Source of the DNA: Homarus americanus
Lineage: Eukaryota; Arthropoda; Malacostraca; Decapoda; Nephropidae
Direction: 5' to 3'
DNA: 64,000 nucleotides
Assembly (NCBI RefSeq): GCF_018991925.1
Contig: NW_024753828.1
Location: 740,859-804,858, forward strand
Shown in pieces: positions 25,490 to 37,293 of the stretch (its first letter is position 1; each line of letters opens with the position of its first letter). The notes under the pieces are model-generated. The model was given only the letters and a program-made list of their open reading frames with translations. It was not told the origin of the DNA and ran no database searches. The position numbers were made by a program, and so were the translations under genes.

Positions 25490-27750
25490 AGGTACAATAT
25501 AATGAATTATCTAGGAATGTTAAGAAAAAAGTAAGGAAGGCAAAGAGGGACTACGAAATCAGGATAGCAAGTGAATCCAAGGCAAATCCCAAGGCATTTT
25601 TCCAGGTATATAGGACAAAGGTCAAGGACAAAGTGGGGCCTTTAAAGTCAGAGAGAGGGGAAGTGATCGATGATAGTGAGAAAATAAGCAAAGCATTAAA
25701 CAGCTATTTCTTATCAGATTTCACAGAAGAAATTCACGAGGAAACGCCAGAGGTGGAGCTGATATTTAAGGGAAATGAAGAAGAGAAACTAAAGGATATC
25801 CCTATCAGAGAAGAAGATGTTCTTAAGAAGATAAATAAATTAAAGAAGACAAAATCCCCAGGGCCGGATGAAATTTTCCCTCGAATTTTGAAAGAGTGTT
25901 AGGAACAGATTAGCAGACCCCTCGTAAATTTATTTACAAAATCATTAAACAAGGAGTTGTGCCAGACTTGTGGAAACAGGCAAATGTAGTACCCATATTC
26001 AAAAAGGGAAACAGCATCAGCGTCAAATTACCGGCCGATTAGTTTGACGTCAGTAGTGGGGAAATTTCTTGAATCAATTATAGCAAATAGCATCCTATCG
26101 CATTTAAAGAAAAACAAATTAATCTACAACTCTCAACGTGGATATACAAAGGGTAAATCTTGTCTAACAAATCTGCTGACGTTTTTTAGGAAAGTCTTCG
26201 AGGTAGTAGATAATGACGAAAATTAAGATGTTATTTACAGACTTTAGCAAAGCATTTGACAAAGTACTGCATTAGAAGCTTCTGAGAAAAGTTAAGGCTC
26301 ATTGTATCGAGGGGAAAGTTTTAAATTGGATAAAATCATGGCTCACCGATAGAACACAGAGTGTCAGCGTAGATGGTTTTAAATCTGAGTGGGGCTGTGT
26401 AATTAGTGGGGTTCCCCAGGGGTCAGTACTGGGCCCACTCTTGTTCATAATCTACATAAACGATCTAGACACAGGGATCAGCAGTGACATAGCAAGTTTG
26501 CGGCAGATTAATTCAGGGCAGGATGCAAATGCACTACTGGAGGATTTAAATAAACTGCAGGGGTGGTCAGAAAAATGGCAAATGAAATTCAACACCAGCA
26601 AGTGCAGCGTACTTAATATTGGAAGAACAAATACTGTCAATGTATACAGCCTTAAAACATCAACCTAGAGAAGTCGACTCGTGAAAGAGACTTAGGGATA
26701 CTTGTAAGCCCGGACCTACGGCCTAGAAAACAGTGTATTAATGTTCGAACTAAGGCAAACAGAATATTAGGTTTTATATCTAGAATTGTAAGTAATAAGA
26801 GTGCGGAGGTCATATTGCAACCATATCTTGGGCTAGTCAGGCCGCAGGGCGCCGGTTGGTAGAACGGTACCGCTCTTGCCTCGCAAGCAAGATGTCACGG
26901 GTTCGATTCCCGGGCCGGTGGAAAGTTGTTCGGAAACACTTCCCAGCCTCCCTTGGTCCCTGTTCACCTAGCAGCAATGTAGGTACCTGCTGTAAATCGA
27001 AAGTTGCGAATTCGTATTCAGGGACAAGCTGTTGGAGCTTCCAATAACTTGCTTAGACAAACCATTGACTCCAGGCTTCTACGCCCTTGACTCTTCATGC
27101 TTCCACGTCCTTAACTCATGAGACATAAGGCAAGCATGAAATTAGCATGCTTCCCTGTTGGGCGCTGTAAACACTTCTCCGCTTCACCTTACACAAGGAT
27201 GTAGGGGGGGGTGCCCAATATAAAAAAAAAAGAGGTCAGGCCGCACCTCGATTTTGTTGTTCAGTTCTGGTGCCCTTGTTATAGAATGGATATCAATTCA
27301 CTGGAGTCGGTGCAGCGGAGAATGACTAAAATGATTCCGGGACTTAGAAACCTTCCATATCAAGATAGATTAAAGAAACTAAACTTGCATTCCCTAGAAA
27401 GACGAAGTGTGGGGAGATGTGATAGCAGTATTTAAGTGAGTGAAAGGAATCAATAAAGGAGATATAGATAAAGTTCTTATAATATCCTAGCAGGATAGGA
27501 CTCGTAGCAACGGATTTAAGTTGGATGAGTTTAGGTTTAGGAGGGAGATAGGAAGAAACTGGTTCACAAATAGGGTGGTAGACGAGTGGAACAAGCTTAG
27601 CAACTTTGTAGTATGTGCTGGAACTCTGGAAAGTTTTAAAAGGATGCTAGATAGATTCATGGATGATAAAGAGTGGTGGTAACTCTTGACAGGAACTGCC
27701 ATGCACAGGCCAACCGGCTATTGCAGACTCCTTATGTTTTTATATGTTGT
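25490..27750 (+). pseudogene. CR1-like LINE copy A, 5'-truncated and dead
   Basis: Reverse transcriptase of a CR1-clade LINE in pieces. Linker: KNPKAFFQVYRTK-like sequence near 25570-25620. RT start: KINKLKKTKSPGPDEIFPRIL at 25825-25890. Then YRPISLTSVVGKFLESIIAN (26030-26085), QRGYTKGKSCLTNLL, DFSKAFDKV (near 26245), GVPQGSVLGPLLFIIYINDL (26409-26466), WSEKWQMKFNTSKC, PHLDFVVQFWCPCYRMDINS (27242-27300) and SVQRRMTKMIPGLRNLPYQD. There are several stops and frameshifts (for example near 25900, 26224 and 26270). The catalytic FADD box is deleted: the frame jumps from SSDIASL to SGQDANALLED. A SINE interrupts it at 26847-27234. The end CTTATGTTTTTATATGTT (about 27731-27748) resembles the short-repeat tail of CR1. 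Confidence 0.88.
26847..27234 (+). mobile_element. tRNA-Ala-derived SINE inserted in CR1, 11-bp TSD
   Basis: A tRNA-like head at 26848-26922 shows an A-box-like TTGGTAGAACGG and a perfect B box GGTTCGATTCC. Its anticodon arm is CTTGC-CTCGCAA-GCAAG: five pairs, a 7-nt loop with U33, and anticodon CGC (Ala). A non-tRNA body of about 300 bp follows, including TTCACCTAGCAGCAATGTAG and GTACCTGCTG, then an A-rich tail at 27221-27232. The direct repeat GTCAGGCCGCA (26836-26846 and 27235-27245) flanks it and interrupts the CR1 sequence, so the SINE is younger than the CR1 copy. This is a retroposed copy and probably not a working tRNA gene. Confidence 0.9.
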
Positions 27751-27948
27751 GGTTCATAACGGGTGACTTTACAGTACAGTACATTGTGAGTGTGAAGATA
27801 CTGTTTCACGATTTGTTATGAATTAATCAGGTGAAGGAATAAAGCAGGTGGGTGTTGGTTATGTTGGGGGGGGCTCTCACCCTCTATGATTTTATCGGCT
27901 GGTCTGTTGATAACCCATCTAACCTTACACAAGGAGCTGAACTCTGTG

Positions 27949-27951
<3 letters not shown>

Positions 27952-28003
<52 letters not shown>
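27952..28003. repeat. (GA)n microsatellite
   Basis: Perfect GA run of about 25 units. Confidence 0.97.
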
Positions 28004-28004
<1 letters not shown>

Positions 28005-31000
28005 ACCGGCATGTTGGTGGAGTGTCTGTAGCCGACGTCTGGTGTGGCACCTTTAATAACTCTCAGATAAAAAGTGATGCCGGTCTTCAAAAAGTACAAA
28101 GAAATTGTCTATAGTAATGATGTTGAAGGTAATGAAAAAATAAATAATGTAATAACAATTTGCCTTAGTTTATGGTCAGTTTTGTGTTACATGATATGTT
28201 TATTAATGCTTTTGTTAATAATTCATAATAGGCATGTTAGGTTGGTGTCTCATTTAAGGGGAGTGATTGTTACATTTAAGATGTACCATAACTCGTGGTG
28301 TCCATCAGGCATGAGGCGATTAAGTTTCAAATTTAACTAGTTAAGTTTATTAATTTTTTCCAGTTAAGTTAACCTGATTTTTTTTAACATAAACTAATTA
28401 AGTTAAGATTTTTTCGATTAAGTTAAGTTAACCAGTCTGTCAAATTTGCTTAGGGTAATTTTCATGTGGATTAAATAACTTAATATCCTGTGCAGTAAAT
28501 GTTTTCCAGAAGAGTCGATGAATACTGTAGTTTGAATACCTGAATAGCCAAACTGAGTCGGGCAGTCTGGCACACTACTTCCTTGGTATGAATAAATCTT
28601 GAGATAAATTACTGTTTATCACAAGGACACTGCAACGACAACTGAGTAACTAGGCAGCAGGCAGGGCGGCCTCGCCCTCTCCAGTCTGGCTATGAACGTG
28701 TCGTGTACTGTACAGGAAAGTCAACAGTATGGATACTCACTGGGCACAAGGGCTGGTGTATTATATATTATTTTTTATTTTTTCTAGGGAGTTAATTGAT
28801 AATTAATCGAAGTTAATCAATTTGCCAAAATTTCGATTAAGTGTTATTTCAAAAGTTTACTAATTTAGATAATTTAATTAATTGCCCCAATGTCCCATGC
28901 CTGGCGTCCATCGTTGCCGTCTACACTGTCCTATCATGCGTGAGGTTCATTTGTTATAGTTATCAGTTCTGTTTCACCAAATGTTTAATAATCATCCACG
29001 CGAATTCAAATAACAGATATAAGGTATAGCAGATGAAACAGTTTTATAGGTTTATACTAAACTGTTAGTGCAGAGAATGGTGCGAACAAAATCCGTATAC
29101 TTTTATATATTTGAGAAGTTAAAATTCTCGTCTTCCTATTCTGCATACTCGTAAACTGTAGTGTATTGTGTTAATGTTCACCTGTGAATTTTGGGTAAAG
29201 TGGAGCACATTAACGCAGTAAGTGAAATTTAGTTCTTATATCACTTGCAATTTAGAAATACTTTTAACATACAATTTTTATCCTTATAGTACTGTGTGTG
29301 TTGTAGATACATAGGCGTAGATCTAGTAAAAAAACGTTGCGGCCAGCGTAGTAAAGGTGAAGGCGGTTTACTGGTGGCCTTAACTATGGTGGCAGGGTGT
29401 TACGAGCGGCCAGGGAGGACCAGCCAGTCCCCGCTGGCTCCTAACTCTTTACCACCACCAGACAGACGCGACCATCCTGGAGGAGAGAGGAGAGCAAACA
29501 GCAGATACAGGAAAGAGCGGGCGAGAAAGAGAGTGTGGGAGTGGGAGAGAAGGAGGGAAGGGTGGGGCCATGTGAAAGGAGAGCAGCGCAAGGACAAGTG
29601 GGTCAGCTAACTTGCCTTGGGGGGAGGAGATAAGGGTGAGTTAACACAAGGAAGATGGTCAGGATGTAGATGTAAGGAAAATACATTGTTGGAGGACAGT
29701 GGCAGCAAGATGAAGGTAATAAAGACCAATATCTTGCTCACAAAGGGAGGGGGGGGAGACGGATGAATGGGAGGACTGCGAGGTGCGACTCTCGAGAGTG
29801 AAGGACAGTAAAGTGGTGGTCGAGGTAAGGTGAAGAATGGCCACAATATCGATGATGGGGCAGCTATTCACTACCGTTATGGTGAGGACCTCTCCGGCCG
29901 CTATGAGAGGTGTGGCGATGATGGACGTGTATAGCGACCATCTCATAGTGCGTTCATTCAAGTAACTGTTCTCGCTGGTATTTTCCATTATGGCTTCATG
30001 TGTGGGCGATGCTGAAAGAGAAACTGGAACAGTGTTATGCCTTGGGTGTAACGGCGCGTGGTGTGTAGTGTTGCATGCTGGCTACACCCACACTGCTTCA
30101 GCCAGCGGTGGTGCAACACTCGGTCAGTTTTTCCAGGCTGACATCAACACAGTGATGCTTACCCAGGACTTTATGACCTCTTCACTGGTTCTTACGTATT
30201 TGCTGGAAAATTATCCTCTTCTCAACTAAGCTGGGTGGGGTGTGGAAGTGGGTGCCGTCCACCCGTCTGTCTGAGCGTCCGTCTAAATTTAGTTCCTGGG
30301 AAATAATTCTATACTAATTTCACATTAGTATATGAATTTAAGTATTGGTAGAAAAGGTGTATATGCTTATAGTCTAATCCGAATAATAATCCGGAGCTGG
30401 GGATTTACATGAGTATTTTGTTATTATCCATTTGCTGGCGAATATAGAGTGCCACACACTCGCATAGAAAAATATATGAAAGAGCTTCAAGGGGGAAAAG
30501 TTGACAGATGTAAGTGTGGGTGTGTGCAGGAGCGGGGTGACAGGCAGGTGGCAGGTAATGCTCGCACAGGTAAGTGGGTCCCATACGCATGGCTGCCTGT
30601 GAAGGACTGTGGATACAGCACACTGTACTAGAACAATGCAAGGGGCCCCCCAGTGGCCAGTACTGCGCTCAGCCTCTGTACTTGAACCAGTGATCCTTAG
30701 AACAGGAGGCGAGAACTGTATACACTCGACATATACTGTACATACATACATACATACAAATTGTATTACTTGCTAAAAGATATGACTTAACAATATACTG
30801 GGGAAATAGGGTTTTCACTTGATGCACCAATATTGATATAAGTTTTATACATTTTATAAGGAAGCACACAATAAGTTTATAATGTTATATACTATTTTGT
30901 TTTAATGTTACGTATACTGTCTCCAGTTATCGGCTTAGCGTGGTATAACAAAGATACTATTACTATTTTGCTGTCATTCGGAATCGAGTATGACGATCAT

Positions 31001-31059
31001 CCAGCTATGAGACAATGATATGAGTTATCAAGGATGTCACCTAGGTTGCTGAGTTTTAA
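28004..31059. other. No gene recognised
   Basis: AT-rich, with TTAAGTTAAG-type direct repeats near 28320-28440, a short poly-G run near 29743-29758, a (CATA)n run near 30740-30757 and a SINE remnant at 30600-30730. Open frames up to about 125 codons show no known family and no splice-bounded exon. Confidence 0.45.
30600..30730 (-). mobile_element. tRNA-derived SINE, copy 3 (remnant)
   Basis: Minus-strand reading gives CGAGTGTATACAG (A-box region), TCTCGCCTCCTGTTC (anticodon arm region) and GGTTCAAGTAC (B-box-like), then CTGGCCACTGGGGGGCCCCT. The order matches the copies at 3.6 kb and 4.3 kb. Heavily diverged. Confidence 0.55.
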
Positions 31060-32735
31060 GGTGACTAAAGAGGCCGATACGGGACCGGCAGGGTCGTTCA
31101 CAGATGTTGCACCTGTGGATGGCTGCATCTAGTGTGGGAGGGGCGGCGGCAGCGTCATTCCGGCGTTGGCGCTTGTCTGCCTCGGTTTGCAGTCGGGCGA
31201 ATTCGAAAGTATTGACACCTTCTTGTGTGGTGCTCCTCCAAGCGTTACGTTGTGGAGTAATCGTCTCCCTGCTGAGGGAGTCGGTTTGTCACTTTTTCAG
31301 GTTTGTCTTACGACTATCCTCATACCTTTTCAGTTGCCCGCCAGCGTTATGTTTACTATTCGTTAGATGACTGTAAAATAGCTGCTTTGGCAGTCTACTG
31401 TCGTCCATGCAGGTAACATGGCCAGACCAACGTAGTTGTTCATGGATAATGGTAGCCTCGATGCTCCTACAGTTGGTGTCAGCGAGAATACTGGCATTTG
31501 TTCTTTTGTCTTCGCAGCGAACGTTGGTGAAAGTTTTCAAGTGCCTTGAGGTGCCTCCTTTATGTGACCCATGGTTCGCTGCCATATAGCAGGGTGGGGA
31601 AGACCACTGCTCGATATACGTGCACCTTTGTAGATAATTTCAGCTCCCTTCAGCTGAAGACACGCGTACAGAGTCTGCCAAAGGCTTAAGATGCACATCT
31701 GATCCGATGTTGAATCTCTTCATTGATGTCCGCGGTGGTGTACAGGTGGGACCTGAGATACCGAAAGTAGGCAACATTAGAGAGGGGAGTACCGTTAAGC
31801 TGGCTGGATGGTGGTGGTGTGGCTGAACCAGGGGCAGGCTGAAAGAGAATCTGAATCTTAAGTACATTCATTTCAAACATTTCAAAGCCGAAGTGTGCAT
31901 CCGCATTTGCGTGGGTGTTCAGGATCTCCTTAGGTCGAGTTCAGTGTGAGCGACAAGGGTGAGGTCGTCTGCATACTGAAGTTCAGTAATGGAAGCTGCC
32001 GACACCTTTGTTCATGCCTGGAGTCGTCTTATGTTGAAAAGATCCCTCATCCGGTACTGGATGTCCACCCCGCCTGCTAAATTGGCACTGGCACGAGTAA
32101 GGCAGGCAGCCAAGAAAATGGAAGAGAGTTGGTGCCAGTACACATCCTTGTTTTACCTCAGTTTGGAGGGAAAGAACTCAGACTGGGTGCCATTGTGCAG
32201 AACACTGCCGTTCATGCCATCGTGGAGTTGCCTCACAATGGCGAAGAATTTTGGTGGGCAGCCAAAACGGCTGAGGGTCCGCCAGAGGGCTTCCCTGTTG
32301 ACCGAGTCGAAGGCCTTGGTTAGGTCGATGAAGGCCATGTACAGGTCACGACGCTGTTCTCTGCACTTTTCCTGTATCTGGCAAGCAGCAAAGATCATGT
32401 CAGTGGTGCTACGTGATGGTCTAAAGCCACATTAAGATTCTGGGAGGAATTTTTCCGCCTCAGGGAGAAGTCTGTTTAGGAGGACTCTGGAGATAATCTT
32501 GCCAGCTACGGACAGCAGCGAGATCTCACGATAGTTGTCACAGTCTGACCGGTCACCCATGTTCTTATAAATATTGACGATGGATGCGTCTTTAAGTGCT
32601 TGGGGGATTTCCTCCTTCTCCCATATATTCTCCAGGAGAGAGTGGAGACGGCTAGTAAGAAGATATCCTCTTGCTTTATACACCGGCTGGGATTCCATCA
32701 GGCCCTGAGGCTTTGTTATTTTTCAAAGGTACTCA
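31060..32735 (-). pseudogene. RTE-like LINE, 5'-truncated and frameshifted
   Basis: Minus-strand reverse transcriptase remnant. From 5' to 3': NNKASGPDGIPAG (about 32720-32690), WEKEEIPQALKDASIVNIYK, DNYREISLLSVAGKIISRVL (about 32550-32495), MIFAACQIQEKCREQRRDLY and AFIDLTKAFDSVNREALWRT (32398-32290), FGCPPKFFAIVRQLHDGM, the catalytic YADD at 31964-31975 (ELQYADDLTLVAHT), an NVAYFRYLRSHL-like segment near 31770-31740, and a C-terminal LRWSGHVTCMDDSRLPKQLF block (31450-31395) with GGQLKRYEDSRKTNLKK. The last block is typical of RTE-type ORFs without RNase H. Frame breaks near 32400, 32150 and 31640 make it dead. The clade is a judgement from motifs. Confidence 0.8.
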
Positions 32736-33373
32736 TCAGGTAACTACAGTGTATCTATTTAAACACCATAAAAAGTATGAGCTCTACGCCAGGCGTGACA
32801 CAGTAAAACTGGCGTGTTATGCTTACACATAAGAAATATAAAAACTAGAAATGCACTTAAATATCGTTCTCACCGAAATTTTCTGTTGTTTTTTATACAG
32901 TAACTCTTCTCCGAAAAAGATAAAGGTTTTCTTTAATAATGCTGATGATAAAAAAAATCTTCCGTTGGTAATACAGCTGGTGTCCGTAAAGAGGTGTAGT
33001 GGAGAGTTATCGTGGGAGAATGTGTGTTGTGGAAGGTTAATCCCAGGGGCCAGGGTTTTGGTCACAGCGGCTGGAGATGCATGTCACCATAATTTTACAG
33101 GAGTGCACTCTCGCTGGTTGTGGGGGGGAGACAGTTTCGGAGTTGGCTGATATTCATGTAGTGTATTGTAAAAGGAGGCGTCTTGGCAAAGGGATCATCC
33201 ACTCTGGCTCTTAAATCCTGACTGCTCTCGGCTGTGTACAGGAATCAACAGTGTAATTAGAAATTTATTATACTTGACCCAGGAGTATGTATAGAAATGT
33301 GTTAAAGTGTTTAGTCGTGTTATAATTCTCAGAGCGTTTGTGTATTGAAATCACACTGTTTAGAAAGTATTAT
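32736..33373. other. No gene recognised
   Basis: AT-rich spacer between the RTE remnant and the TIR-flanked element, with no structure I can name. Confidence 0.45.
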
Positions 33374-35473
33374 ACAGGGTGTGTCAGCAAGGAGTACATT
33401 AAATTGGAGGATGAAATCCTTGGATAACTCTAAACCACAATGTCTCTTTGGTAAAATGTCAGATTCTGCATTTGCCCACGTGTTCGTGACAGGAGCGAGC
33501 AAATTAAACATAGTCCAGTCATTCTGGAAAGCGTCAGACAATCGATGGTACGACGTGTACAGGCCTACATTGAGGCAGAAGGGGGCAACATTGAACATTT
33601 CCTCTAGGTTGTAACAAAGAGGGGTCACACTGTAGAGATCTGTGAATAAATGATTACATGGAAACTAAGCAGAATCTGACATTTTACCCTGGAGACATTG
33701 TGGTTTAAAATGGAGTTGACGGTCGAAATTTTTTCTTAAGATGGCAGGTCAATGGGTAAAGAAAACGCTTAAAATCACTATGGTAATATTTTTAAGTAAT
33801 TTGGGCCAAAAAGTGTCAAATATAAGGGTTAAAGTTGCTAAAAAGTCAAGTGACTGCGAAAAGCTCTGTGATTGGCTGTGACGTCTCTGGTTGGGGTGAA
33901 CTTCCCAGCAGGAGGCAGCCAGCTGTAGTTGTCCAACCTTCTCAGCTGTTCGGCATGGTAAATCAATATTATTAGATAATTAATTGTGCTTTATAGTGCA
34001 ACACAGTAATACTATTTTGAATATATAAATATTACTACGCATATTAACTAATTCAATGGATATTACCTGTCTATACAACAAATATTGATATTAGTTTGGT
34101 TTTGGTCATCTTCTGTCGCAAAACATTTTTCGATCGCATAAGAAAATACAGATCATAGGTTAGGTTAGGTTTGGGTATGATGAGTTACAAGGTTAGCTTA
34201 ACATACATCGGTAAGGGAGGGGGGTAGTAACTCAAAACTAGTGATTTCCGATAGAAATGAAGGTCAAAATCGTTCATAACACATCGCAAACCATCATAAA
34301 AACAAGTCTTTTTTTTCCTCCCCACCCGGGCACAGGTCACCGACCCACATCAGGGCCTGGGGGGCGAAAATTTAATAATTATTCATAGTAAATAGAATTT
34401 ATAATAAAAAAAAAAATAATAATGAAAACAATAATAATAATAACACCGTAGTAATAATAATAATAAAGAACTATAAAGAAATAAAAAAATAATGAAACAA
34501 TTGAACCCCTGCAATTGTTTGTAAATGGAGGCAGAAAGACAGATGAGCCACTTGGGATTAGGTCACAATATTTGTGATGACATATAGCAGCGGGGTCTAC
34601 CATTAGACAACACATTATGTTTCCAATGTCTTCCCTGTCTAAGAACAGGGTTGACGAAAACTTTAAATTTACCCACTATAGCCTGTCTCGAAACTAAACA
34701 TCAAAACACTTATGGTAGTTTTAGTAAAATTTTAACCATTAATTAATATAAATGATGATATATCTCAGTGGTTCATTAGTGAATCATCAAAACAATAACA
34801 GCACTATGTTGTCATGTTTGGCTAGCATCAGGCTTTATCAAAACAAAGTCCAGACAATGTCATCACTTCTAAATTTACTCGCATCTCCATCTCGTGCTAA
34901 TATACTCTATAAATGTACTGAAAAAAAAGAAGAGAAAGTCTACCAGGTAAGAGTACATGACAACTGAGCTGGTGTGAACAAGGGAGTTTTTTATGTCCAA
35001 AAGAACATAAGAATGGAGGAAACTGCAGCGGGCCATACTGGGCAGTCCCATTTACATGTACACCCAACCCCTATCGCTCATATATCCATCCAACCCATGC
35101 TTGAAGCTGCTCTTCGCGGCACATTTCTTCACTTACGAAATGTCCATGACGTGACCATAAAAAAACACCCTTAAAACTTAACTGAACGTGGCTTTTGGGG
35201 TCTGAAAAGGCCATCCTTTCTACTACCTACGACTGCAGCCCAGCGGTGTTTGAAACTAGTGACGTCATTGCAAATGGCGGTCCTGTTTCTAGAGAAATAA
35301 AGTTATCTCGACTATTATAGCAGGACTTTAAACTTTTATTACAAATTATATATACCGTATCACTCTACGAACGTGGCAGAGTATATTTATTGTGTTTGCC
35401 CTGAACCGTCAACTCGTCCATGTCCAAGGATTTCATCCTCCAATTTAATGTACTCTTTGCTGAATCACCCTGT
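33374..35473. mobile_element. About 2.1-kb element with 51-bp TIRs (Tc1/mariner-like?)
   Basis: Two inverted 51-nt ends, 33374-33424 and 35423-35473, are identical at about 48 of 51 positions. Both begin ACAGGGTG and share AGTACATTAAATTGGAGGAT and GAAATCCTTGGA. The left flank ends in TA, while the right is TTA. Near 33540-33606 the plus strand reads RRVQAYIEAEGGNIEHFL, reminiscent of the C-terminus of IS630/Tc1/mariner-type transposases, but nothing else of a transposase survives. A second inverted pair lies inside (33433-33467 against 33669-33706), as does an inserted CR1 3' end (34998-35110). Probably a decayed, internally rearranged DNA transposon. Confidence 0.6.
34998..35110 (-). mobile_element. 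CR1 3'-end fragment
   Basis: Reads AAGAACATAAGAATGGAGGA, then CATACTGGGCAGTCCCATTT, ACACCCAACCCCTATCGCTC and ATATATCCATCCAACCC. This is the reverse complement of the 3' end of CR1 copy B at 49510-49590. Minus-strand orientation places the terminal ATTCTTATGTTCTT, a CR1-type tail, at the left end. The fragment lies inside the TIR-flanked element. Confidence 0.75.
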
Positions 35474-35992
35474 TAGAGGTGTTAGTTCTGTTAAAATCCT
35501 TAAAGCTCCAGCCTCTTCCCTGTTCGTTGACTCTCGTTCATCATACAGAGTGATCCTTGGTGGACAGTAAAGCTCACCCCGTGTGGGTGGATCAGAATAT
35601 GTTGTCAGTGTGTCGGAGGATCCTTTAGTAACACTTCACCTGTTTGGTATTCTCCCGTCCACCCTCCATTTTATCCGCTGTTTCCGAAAGTTCCGGTTTT
35701 TCTAGTTAAGATTCTTCAGAAAGTAGCTTGTTGGTTCTAGTGTTGATTACAGGATAATGTCACGCAAGGCTCGTTCAATCAAGATAGGATCAAGCAGTCT
35801 TGTAGGTGTTGGGTCGGGAGAAAACGTGGTATTTTGTTTTGTAAGGAAATTGTTGGTTAAGTTGGTTTTGTGTGTTATAGGTGCACCTCCGTGCGTTGAG
35901 GATGTGGAACGATGATGATGGGGATATTTTAAGTGTATGTGCGTGCTTGCCTGCATGTACGCAAGTTAAAATGTCGGGGTGAAGCCCTTTTC

Positions 35993-36037
35993 TGTAATGA
36001 GAGCTTGTAGCCAGAGTGACTACAAGCTCTCATTACA
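35993..36037. repeat. Perfect snap-back hairpin, 18-bp stem, 9-nt loop
   Basis: TGTAATGAGAGCTTGTAG, then CCAGAGTGA, then CTACAAGCTCTCATTACA. The arms are exact reverse complements. The stem is too short for a typical pre-miRNA, and no downstream U-run makes it look like a terminator. It is best read as a fold-back mutation. Confidence 0.9.
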
Positions 36038-36870
36038 AATGTCTAATCATTACAAGTGTTGACACTGAGGAGTTGGTCCCGGGCCATGTCATGCTCTGTT
36101 GAACTGTAACGTGGATGAAAGAATCAAAGTCGCTGAGTTAGACTACAGTACACCCAGTCTTATTGTCCAGGAGAGGTAGATGGCGTCTGAGAACTATGAT
36201 GGTTAGTTGGTGGAAGATAAGTGATGGTATCATACAGATAGAGTGGACATGACACGGCCAACCATCATGGGCACACATTCTGGGTACTAGTAACAGTGGA
36301 ATCAACTACTTGTCTGGCTCGGCCAACTTTAAGCGAGCAGCATAGCAGTTCGTGAACGGTCCTCATATGAGTTGTTTTATTGAGAAACTATTCGCACACA
36401 ACTTTCTGACTATTTCTACAACTAAATCTGGGGAAAGTCCGAGGTGTCGACTTAGGGAGGAGCATTTGTCTAGGCCTTGAATAAACACTAGTAAAGTGTA
36501 CTCATTAAACAAAAGTCACTAGAGGGATGAGTGGAGAGGTACTACTGTAATTTAGTGAGTAGAGAGGAAACGCAGCTCGCGAGTAGCTTGCATGACACGC
36601 TGGCGCCACCCTGTCTGTAAGACTTCTACAAGCCCAGATGAAAGCAAGAAGGGTTATGTAATACAAGAGGTTGGTGTCCATTGTAAAGATCCTCCCTGTA
36701 TTTCACTGTGGATCACTGTTTCTGCTTCTTGTAGTCTCGGGGGCGTGGCTGATGTATGAACACTTGAACACTTTACAGGAGAGGATATATAGCAGAGCCT
36801 TGACGAATTAAACTATCGACTGGTTATACAGTTGATCGTTTTATGCAGAATATTGCGTAACTGAAAATTC

Positions 36871-37293
36871 TTATGTTTTAGTTTTATAGAATATTAACAT
36901 ACCGTTACCCAGTTTCTGGTTACACATGAATTGCGAAATGTTTACATTATACAATTTTACCGAGTTAATTTCAGTTTTAGTGTTTAAGTAGAGGTTGTTT
37001 TGAGAATACAGCAGGACGTTGTATATACACCCTTGTTCAAGTGATAATGTACTGTTCACCGATTCTGTACTTGTTTGGCTTGCCAACAGGTTTTTAGACG
37101 TAATATTAGCCAATGCAGTTAACATTTTATTTGATAAAACTGTAATAAATTCTGTATTGCTAAACACTGAAGGGCAGTGAAAGTTATGAACTTCTTGTTT
37201 ACATGACAACAACAAAAAATAGTTCTTCAAAATAATGTTGGATGTGTGAACTGAGTACGCGGACTGCACAGAAGCTTCTCTTTCTGAATACAT
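36871..37293 (-). CDS. Orphan open frame, no recognised family
   Basis: Open for 140 codons from an ATG at about 37293 (MYSEREAS), and for about 179 codons if the non-ATG upstream part is counted. Composition is ordinary (no simple repeat) and rich in Asn, Ser, Leu and Thr, with a NYFLLLSCKQEV stretch. I see no motif, signal peptide or membrane span that names it, and no convincing splice sites at its ends. In AT-rich DNA such a frame can arise by chance. It could also be an exon or a decayed transposon piece. Confidence 0.2.
   Translation of the reverse strand: MYSEREASVQSAYSVHTSNIILKNYFLLLSCKQEVHNFHCPSVFSNTEFITVLSNKMLTALANITSKNLLASQTSTESVNSTLSLEQGCIYNVLLYSQNNLYLNTKTEINSVKLYNVNISQFMCNQKLGNGMLIFYKTKT

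Noticed and set aside
26848..26922. Functional tRNA-Ala gene
   Set aside because: It is the head of a 388-bp unit with an A-rich tail and an 11-bp duplication, so it is a SINE.
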